A stretch of DNA of 10,284 nt from CAYZZA01 sp964482685 (GTDB lineage: Bacteria; Bacillota; Bacilli; Lactobacillales; Carnobacteriaceae_A): contig CAYZZA010000044.1 of the NCBI GenBank assembly GCA_964482685.1, positions 1-10,284 of the forward strand, read 5' to 3'. Position numbers and translations under genes: made by a program. Positions 5,614 to 10,284 of this stretch are shown in pieces. The notes beneath the pieces were generated by a model. That model saw only the letters and a list, made by a program, of their open reading frames with translations, had not been told where the DNA came from and searched no databases. Each line of letters starts with the position of its first letter. The stretch's first letter is position 1.

Positions 5614-7443
5614 ATGACAAAAAGAGAATCAATTCGTAACGTAGCAATTATTGCTCACGTTGACCACGGAAAAACAACACTTGTGAATGAATTATTAAAG
5701 CAGTCCGAAACTTTAGATAGCCATAACAAAATTGGCGACCGTGCTATGGACTCTGACTCAATTGAGAAAGAGCGCGGAATTACCATCTTAGCCAAAAATA
5801 CCGGTGTACATTACAAAGGGCACAAAATCAATATTTTAGATACACCAGGACACGCAGACTTTGGTGGAGAAGTAGAACGAATCATGAAAATGGTCGATGG
5901 GGTTGTCCTCGTTGTAGACTCCTACGAGGGAACCATGCCGCAAACTCGTTTTGTATTGAAAAAAGCATTGGAACAAAAACTAACTCCAATCGTGGTTATC
6001 AATAAAATTGACAAAGATACTGCACGTCCTTCAGAAGTAGTGGACGAAGTATTGGACTTGTTTATTGAATTAGGTGCAGACGAAGAGCAACTTGAATTCC
6101 CAGTTGTGTATGCATCTGCGATTAGTGGAACAAGTAGTGCGTCAGAAGATCCATCCACTCAAAAAGAAACAATGGATCCTATTTTTGATACTATTGTCAA
6201 GCACATCCCAGCTCCAGAAGACAACAGTGACGAGCCCCTTCAATTCCAAGTATCTCTTCTAGACTACAACGAATATGTAGGAAGAATTGGGATTGGGCGT
6301 GTATTCCGTGGAACAATCAGCGTAGGAGACCATGTTACATTGAGTAAACTAGATGGTTCTACAAAAGAGTTCCGCGTCACAAAATTATTTGGATTCTTTG
6401 GATTGAAAAGAGAAGAAATCCAATCTGCTAAAGCGGGAGATTTGATTGCGATTTCTGGAATGGAAGACATTTTTGTTGGAGAGACAGTAACTCCAGCGGA
6501 TGCTGTGGATCCACTCCCTCCACTACGCATTGACGAGCCAACACTTCAAATGACATTTTTAGTGAACAACTCGCCTTTTGCTGGACAAGAAGGAAAATTT
6601 GTTACCGCTCGTAAAATTGAAGAGCGTTTGATGTCTCAATTGCATACAGACGTATCGTTGAAAGTTGAAAACACCGATTCACCAGACAAATGGACTGTTT
6701 CTGGTCGTGGTGAGTTACACTTGTCTATCCTTGTTGAAAACATGCGACGTGAAGGGTACGAACTACAAGTTTCACGTCCTGAAGTAATCGTTAAAGAAAT
6801 CGATGGCGTGAAATGTGAGCCGTTTGAAAGTGTTCAGATTGATACTCCTGAAGAATACATGGGAACGATCATTGAAAACTTAAGTGCACGTAAAGCGGAA
6901 ATGAAAGACATGACCCATACCGGAAGCGGCCAAGTTCGTTTGATGTTCCTCGCTCCAGCGCGTGGTTTGATTGGGTTTACCAATGAATTCATGTCTATGA
7001 CACGTGGATATGGGATTTTCAACCACACATTTGATCAATATTTGCCTCTTCTAAAAGGAAATATTGGAGAACGTAGAAATGGTGCGCTGATTTCTACTGA
7101 AACAGGTACAGCAACAACTTACGGAATCATGAACGTAGAAGAACGCGGAACCATTTTTGTGGAGCCTGGTACAGCTATTTATGAAGGAATGATTGTTGGT
7201 GAACACTCACGAGACAACGATTTGACCGTTAACATTGTACGCGCCAAACAAAAAACAAACGTTCGTTCTGCGAACAAAGACCAAACTTCTGTGATTAAAA
7301 CACCACGTCATTTGACATTAGAAGAATCTATTGAATTCTTAGCAGATGATGAGTATTGTGAAGTAACACCTGAATCAATCCGTTTACGTAAGAAAGTATT
7401 AGACAAAGGTATGCGTGAAAAAGCAGCTAAAAAAAGTCAATAA
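5614..7443 (+). CDS. typA: Translational GTPase TypA/BipA
   Basis: A 609-aa GTPase, the usual length for TypA/BipA. The G domain shows the P-loop AHVDHGKTT (14-22), switch I EKERGITI (51-58), DTPGH (76-80), NKID (130-133) and SAISG (168-172). EF-Tu-like domain II follows at about 205-290, then EF-G-like domains III and V, and the BipA-specific C-terminal domain, which includes the tail RSANKDQTSVIKTPRHLTLE. It binds the 70S ribosome at the EF-G/EF4 site and in other bacteria aids ribosome assembly and growth in cold or stress. The start is the ATG at 5614, 8 bases after GGAGGA (5600-5605). The frame is open upstream to an ATG at 5539, but those 25 residues are not part of the family and overlap the T tract. 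The structured leader suggests regulated expression. Confidence 0.97.
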   Translation: MTKRESIRNVAIIAHVDHGKTTLVNELLKQSETLDSHNKIGDRAMDSDSIEKERGITILAKNTGVHYKGHKINILDTPGHADFGGEVERIMKMVDGVVLVVDSYEGTMPQTRFVLKKALEQKLTPIVVINKIDKDTARPSEVVDEVLDLFIELGADEEQLEFPVVYASAISGTSSASEDPSTQKETMDPIFDTIVKHIPAPEDNSDEPLQFQVSLLDYNEYVGRIGIGRVFRGTISVGDHVTLSKLDGSTKEFRVTKLFGFFGLKREEIQSAKAGDLIAISGMEDIFVGETVTPADAVDPLPPLRIDEPTLQMTFLVNNSPFAGQEGKFVTARKIEERLMSQLHTDVSLKVENTDSPDKWTVSGRGELHLSILVENMRREGYELQVSRPEVIVKEIDGVKCEPFESVQIDTPEEYMGTIIENLSARKAEMKDMTHTGSGQVRLMFLAPARGLIGFTNEFMSMTRGYGIFNHTFDQYLPLLKGNIGERRNGALISTETGTATTYGIMNVEERGTIFVEPGTAIYEGMIVGEHSRDNDLTVNIVRAKQKTNVRSANKDQTSVIKTPRHLTLEESIEFLADDEYCEVTPESIRLRKKVLDKGMREKAAKKSQ

Positions 7444-7459
7444 GAACTAAGCACGTATG

Positions 7460-7509
7460 TCTAAACAAATAACCGGTGTCGCAGAAGCGATATCGGTTAT
7501 TTGTTTAGA
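7460..7509. terminator. Long 23-bp hairpin after typA
   Basis: The arms at 7460-7482 and 7487-7509 pair over 23 bases with only two G-U wobbles (for plus-strand RNA) and an AGAA loop (7483-7486). The GC-richer upper half (ACCGGTGTCGC with GCGATATCGGT) followed by TATTTGTTTA resembles a terminator whose T-rich tract is also part of the stem; there is no pure T run after it. The arrangement is nearly symmetrical, so it could act on either strand. A second small hairpin, AGAAAGAA (7507-7514) with TTCTTTCT (7518-7525), overlaps its end. It most likely ends typA transcripts or protects their 3' end. Confidence 0.7.
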
Positions 7510-7530
7510 AAGAAGAATTCTTTCTGTCTG

Positions 7531-7539
7531 TGATATAAT
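7531..7539 (+). promoter_or_regulatory. Extended -10 promoter of the ftsW operon
   Basis: TGATATAAT (7531-7539) is a perfect -10 with the extended TGn element, identical over nine bases to the typA promoter. No recognisable -35 is present at 16-18 bases upstream, where the sequence is A/G-rich, so recognition would depend on the extended element. Transcription would start near 7546, about 56 bases before the ftsW start codon. Confidence 0.65.
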
Positions 7540-7601
7540 GAAAATCAATTGGGTACGTTTCATACGAGATAAACATGTATGTGTCAACAGGAGGGAAACA
7601 G

Positions 7602-8798
7602 TTGAAAAAACTATTGAGTAAGTTTCGTTATTTGGATTATCATATATGTATTCCCTTTCTTTTTCTGTCTATTATAGGCATCGTCATGGTTTACAGTTCG
7701 AGTAGTTATAGTGCGATGCGGACGTTCAATAATGCGGAATACTACTTTATACGTCAACTTGTGTTTTTTACTCTTGGTTTAGTTCTTTTTACCATCACTT
7801 ATCTTTTTCCAATGGGGTTTTTTAAAAAACAAGGCCCGCTCATGATCTTTGTGCTTTCCCTAGTTGTGCTTCTTATCGGTCTTCTTTTATTTGGAAAAGA
7901 AGTCAATGGCTCTAAGGGGTGGATTGATTTGAAAAGAATCGGCCTTCCGTTTAAGCTCCAACCGGCTGAGTTCGCAAAACTAGTTGTTATTTGGTACTTT
8001 GCGTTTGTTTTTTCCAAAAAGCAAGAACAAATACTTAGTAGCTTTATAAAAACAATTCTCCGACCAACGCTACTTGTAGGCTTGATGATTGGGTTAATTT
8101 TTATTCAACCAGATGTTGGAGCATCCATGATTATATTCTTGACTGCTGCGGTGATGATTTTTTCTAGTGGCATGTCTCCTAAACTTAGCTTTTTTTTCAC
8201 TGGAATAGGGCTTGCAGTTCTGTCTGGATTTAGTTGGGTTCTTCGCAACCATAGAAATTGGGTTTTTTTTATGAAAGATTATCAATACAACCGTTTCCTT
8301 GCCTACTGGAATCCTTTTGAACTTGCACAAAGTACGGGCATGCAGTTAGTCAACTCTTACTACGCATTGAGCCGGGGAGGATTATTTGGTGTAGGCATTG
8401 GTGAGAGTGTTCAAAAAACAGGGTATTTGCCTGAGCCATATACAGACTTTATTATGTCTATCCTTGGTGAGGAACTCGGGCTGATTGGCATACTGATTGT
8501 GTTAGGCATTTTTATTTATTTAATTATGCGTATTTATTTGATCGCGATTCGCTCTAAAGACTCTTTTTACTCCTTGTTTTGTATTGGTATTGCGACAATG
8601 ATGCTTATCCAAGCATCCATCAACTTAGGGGGCGTACTAGGGTTAATGCCCATTACAGGTGTTACTTTCCCGTTTATTAGTTATGGGGGATCAAGTACGA
8701 TGATTTTAGCGATTGCGATGGGAATTGTCGCCAATATCTCGACCTTGGAACGAAAGAAATTAGAACAAATAGAAATGCGTGACAAAACGCAACAATAA
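7602..8798 (+). CDS. ftsW: FtsW, lipid-II polymerase of the divisome (SEDS family)
   Basis: A 398-aa polytopic membrane protein with about ten hydrophobic segments, of the FtsW/RodA/SpoVE family. Family signatures are VMVYSSSS at the end of the first membrane helix, GSKGWIDL, LQPAEFAKL, QPDVGASMI, and the long outer loop motif GYLPEPYTDFIMSILGEELG, which carries the catalytic aspartate (Asp282) of peptidoglycan glycan-strand synthesis. The C-terminal part has GGVLGLMPITGVTFPFISYGGSS. FtsW polymerises lipid II at the septum with a class B penicillin-binding protein. I chose the TTG at 7602 as start because AGGAGGG (7589-7595) lies 6 bases before it; an in-frame ATG at 7575 would place this site inside the gene. 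FtsW rather than RodA is inferred from the conserved position between typA and the ylbG-rsmD-coaD genes. Confidence 0.92.
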   Translation: MKKLLSKFRYLDYHICIPFLFLSIIGIVMVYSSSSYSAMRTFNNAEYYFIRQLVFFTLGLVLFTITYLFPMGFFKKQGPLMIFVLSLVVLLIGLLLFGKEVNGSKGWIDLKRIGLPFKLQPAEFAKLVVIWYFAFVFSKKQEQILSSFIKTILRPTLLVGLMIGLIFIQPDVGASMIIFLTAAVMIFSSGMSPKLSFFFTGIGLAVLSGFSWVLRNHRNWVFFMKDYQYNRFLAYWNPFELAQSTGMQLVNSYYALSRGGLFGVGIGESVQKTGYLPEPYTDFIMSILGEELGLIGILIVLGIFIYLIMRIYLIAIRSKDSFYSLFCIGIATMMLIQASINLGGVLGLMPITGVTFPFISYGGSSTMILAIAMGIVANISTLERKKLEQIEMRDKTQQ

Positions 8799-8851
8799 AT
8801 AACAACGCGAAAATAAATATATTGAGTCAGAATAAAAAAAGGAGAGAGTAT

Positions 8852-9154
8852 ATGCAAAAAGACTGGCATGAACGAGTGGCGTTGTCTATTTGGGTACAAT
8901 CCAATCGCCACGTAAATAAACTCAAACAATTCGGCAAGCTTGAATACGTTTCAAAGAAAATGCATTATGTCGTGTTGTATATTGACTTGGAGAAGAAAGA
9001 AGAGATTTTGAAACAAATAAACAAGTTGCACTTTGTTAAAAAAATAGAAGAATCTCATCGTCCTGAAATATCCATGAATTTTCAAGAAAGTCTTGCTGCT
9101 TATGGCGAAACGATTGAAGAAAATGCCATTAGTAGACTGATGTCAACAAAATAA
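8852..9154 (+). CDS. YlbG family protein (DUF2129/UPF0298)
   Basis: A 100-aa cytoplasmic protein of the YlbG family, which is found across Bacilli and has no established function. Recognisable features are the N-terminal strand ERVALSIWVQSNRHVNKLKQFG, the segment LEYVSKKMHYVVLYID (30-45), and NKLHFVKKIEESHRPEI (57-73), which match the family pattern of a small alpha/beta fold. The ATG at 8852 follows AAAGGAG (8838-8844) by 7 bases; an in-frame TTG at 8822 would put that site inside the gene. It follows ftsW after 53 bases with no terminator and precedes rsmD by 17 bases, so it is part of the ftsW operon. The pairing with rsmD is conserved in Bacilli. Confidence 0.9.
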   Translation: MQKDWHERVALSIWVQSNRHVNKLKQFGKLEYVSKKMHYVVLYIDLEKKEEILKQINKLHFVKKIEESHRPEISMNFQESLAAYGETIEENAISRLMSTK

Positions 9155-9171
9155 AGAAAAGTAGGGATACG

Positions 9172-9741
9172 ATGAGGGTTATTGCAGGAGCTTATAAAGG
9201 AAGAAAATTGCACGCTGTTCCAGGAGAACAGACACGTCCAACCTCGGATAAAGTGAAAGAATCTGTCTTTAACATGATTGGGCCTTACTTTGATGGCGGC
9301 AGATGCTTGGACTTATACGCTGGAAGTGGAGCCCTTTCCATTGAAGCGGTATCCCGGGGGATGGACAAAGCTGTCTTGATTGAAACACACCATCCAGCTA
9401 TCAAAACAATTCAAGCCAACTTAGCGCTTACAAAAGAAGAAAGTAAGTTTGATGTACGTAAAAGTACGGCTTCTCATGCATTGGCAAAGATTGCATCTGA
9501 ATCTGCCTTGTACGCGCTAGTGTTTTTAGACCCGCCGTATCTACATGCAGAGGCCTACATTTTAGAAAATCTTGCCGATTTAGCCGCCTCTGGTGCTCTT
9601 GACCAAGAGGCGTTGGTTGTATGTGAGACGGATAAAAAAACAGATTTACCCGAAAAAGTGGCAGATTTATCTTTATGGAAGAAAAACAAATACGGATCGA
9701 CCAAAGTCTGGATTTATCGTAAAGAAAATGGAGGACGCTAA
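9172..9741 (+). CDS. rsmD: 16S rRNA (guanine(966)-N(2))-methyltransferase RsmD
   Basis: A 189-aa class I methyltransferase of normal length. It begins MRVIAGAYKGRKL, followed by TRPTSDKVKESVFNMI (21-36), which is diagnostic for RsmD; the SAM-binding loop is DLYAGSGALSIEA (47-59) and the catalytic motif for N2 methylation of guanine is DPPY (120-123). It methylates G966 (E. coli numbering) of 16S rRNA in the small subunit, using S-adenosylmethionine. The start ATG at 9172 has only a modest Shine-Dalgarno, TAGGGA (9162-9167), so translation may be helped by ylbG upstream. The ribosome binding site of coaD lies within its last codons. In B. subtilis the orthologue is ylbH; no room exists here for the ylbH leader RNA described there. 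Confidence 0.96.
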   Translation: MRVIAGAYKGRKLHAVPGEQTRPTSDKVKESVFNMIGPYFDGGRCLDLYAGSGALSIEAVSRGMDKAVLIETHHPAIKTIQANLALTKEESKFDVRKSTASHALAKIASESALYALVFLDPPYLHAEAYILENLADLAASGALDQEALVVCETDKKTDLPEKVADLSLWKKNKYGSTKVWIYRKENGGR

Positions 9742-9742
9742 C

Positions 9743-10228
9743 ATGACAAAAGCTTTATATGGAGGAAGTTTTGACCCAATTACAAATGGACACGTCAATA
9801 TGATTGAACGTGCATCCGATTTATTTGAAGAAGTAGTGGTGGCTGTTTCTGGCAATGCAAGCAAAACGTATATGTTTGATCTCGATCAACGGATTGCTTT
9901 AGTAAAAGAATCAGTCAAACATTTGCCGAATGTGTTGGTCGCCAAACATACAGAAGGTTTACTTGTTTCTTTTGCAAAAGACAAAAGCGCCAAGGTGTTG
10001 ATTCGAGGTATCCGAAACGGGTTGGATATTGACTTAGAAGAGATGATGGCAGATATGAATCGTCATTTAGATCCGGATTTGGATACGTTGTTTTTATTGG
10101 CCAAACCAACGGTACGTTTTATCAGTTCTAGCTTAGTAAAAGAAGTTTCGGAATTGGATGGAGACATTCGTGAACTTGTCCCGACATGTGTGTTAGAGGC
10201 GTTGAATGACCGGAAAAGGGGTCACTAG
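9743..10228 (+). CDS. coaD: Pantetheine-phosphate adenylyltransferase (PPAT)
   Basis: A 161-aa nucleotidyltransferase of typical size. Motifs are GGSFDPITNGH (7-17) with the T/HxGH nucleotide-binding signature at 14-17, a central IRGIRNGLDIDLEEMMADMN (87-106), and FISSSLVKE (126-134), which binds ATP phosphates. It transfers AMP from ATP to 4'-phosphopantetheine to give dephospho-CoA, the penultimate step of coenzyme A synthesis, and works in the cytoplasm as a hexamer in characterised relatives. The ATG at 9743 is one base after the rsmD stop and 8 bases after GGAGG (9730-9734). The frame is open further upstream to 9593, but that part overlaps rsmD and has no family similarity. The rsmD-coaD pair is common in Firmicutes and suggests coupled translation. 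Confidence 0.97.
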   Translation: MTKALYGGSFDPITNGHVNMIERASDLFEEVVVAVSGNASKTYMFDLDQRIALVKESVKHLPNVLVAKHTEGLLVSFAKDKSAKVLIRGIRNGLDIDLEEMMADMNRHLDPDLDTLFLLAKPTVRFISSSLVKEVSELDGDIRELVPTCVLEALNDRKRGH

Positions 10229-10254
10229 TCACGAAACGAAAGGGATCACACAGG

Positions 10255-10284
10255 ATGAAACATACACCGTTACGCTCCAAAAAA
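10255..10284 (+). CDS. Start of a gene in the ylbL/sepM position (partial)
   Basis: Only ten codons are inside the window, starting at an ATG 9 bases after GAAAGGGA (10238-10245) and reading MKHTPLRSKK. The basic start would fit a membrane-anchored protein. In related Bacilli the gene after coaD is often ylbL/sepM, a PDZ-domain Lon-like protease anchored by an N-terminal helix; this assignment rests on synteny alone. It lies 26 bases after coaD and is probably in the same operon. Confidence 0.5.
   Translation, partial: MKHTPLRSKK

Noticed and set aside
9155..9171. ylbH leader RNA expected before rsmD in some Bacilli
   Set aside because: Only 17 bases separate the ylbG-type gene and rsmD, too short for the element.
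9593..9742. Open frame extending coaD upstream by 50 codons inside rsmD
   Set aside because: It overlaps the real rsmD frame, has no ribosome binding site, and the PPAT family begins at the ATG at 9743.
1..10284. Mobile element, phage, CRISPR or defence system
   Set aside because: No transposase, integrase, repeat array or defence-type domain is seen; all recognised genes are core functions in conserved order.

Overview
The window is ordinary chromosomal DNA of a low-GC Gram-positive bacterium (class Bacilli). The gene order and protein signatures point to Lactobacillales, perhaps a Carnobacteriaceae- or Enterococcaceae-like genus; the genus is inferred, not demonstrated. Nearly everything is core housekeeping. 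I see no insertion sequence, phage gene, CRISPR array, tRNA or rRNA. No gap between genes exceeds 300 bases.

Layout: (1) 1-4033, the pyruvate dehydrogenase operon on the + strand: the 3' end of pdhA, then complete pdhB, pdhC and pdhD, tightly spaced. (2) 4034-4607, a transcription-ending zone with two hairpins, a small unrecognised gene of 67 codons on the - strand, and a short divergent spacer. (3) 4608-5393, an inositol-monophosphatase-family gene. (4) 5394-7443, a roughly 220-base structured leader followed by typA (BipA), the ribosome-associated GTPase. (5) 7444-7601, a long hairpin and an extended -10 promoter. (6) 7602-10284, a compact operon ftsW - ylbG-type gene - rsmD - coaD - start of a gene in the ylbL/sepM position, covering septal wall synthesis, 16S rRNA methylation and coenzyme A synthesis.

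How the genes work together: PdhA/B (E1), PdhC (E2) and PdhD (E3) form the complex that turns pyruvate, CoA and NAD+ into acetyl-CoA, CO2 and NADH; CoaD makes dephospho-CoA, the precursor of the CoA it uses. TypA and RsmD both act on the ribosome. FtsW is the lipid-II polymerase of the divisome. The order is a shortened form of the pdh-yktC-ylaG(typA)-ftsW-ylbG-ylbH(rsmD)-coaD-ylbL arrangement of Bacilli.

The most interesting non-routine signal is the typA leader. A good extended -10 promoter is followed about 45 bases later by a terminator-like hairpin with a 7-T tract. A 17-codon reading frame with its own possible ribosome binding site covers almost exactly that hairpin. The T tract can also pair with a segment just upstream of the typA ribosome binding site. 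This looks like a translation-sensitive attenuator for a ribosome-associated factor, but it is inferred from sequence only. The second point is the orphan 67-aa gene with a near-perfect Shine-Dalgarno sequence next to the phosphatase gene.
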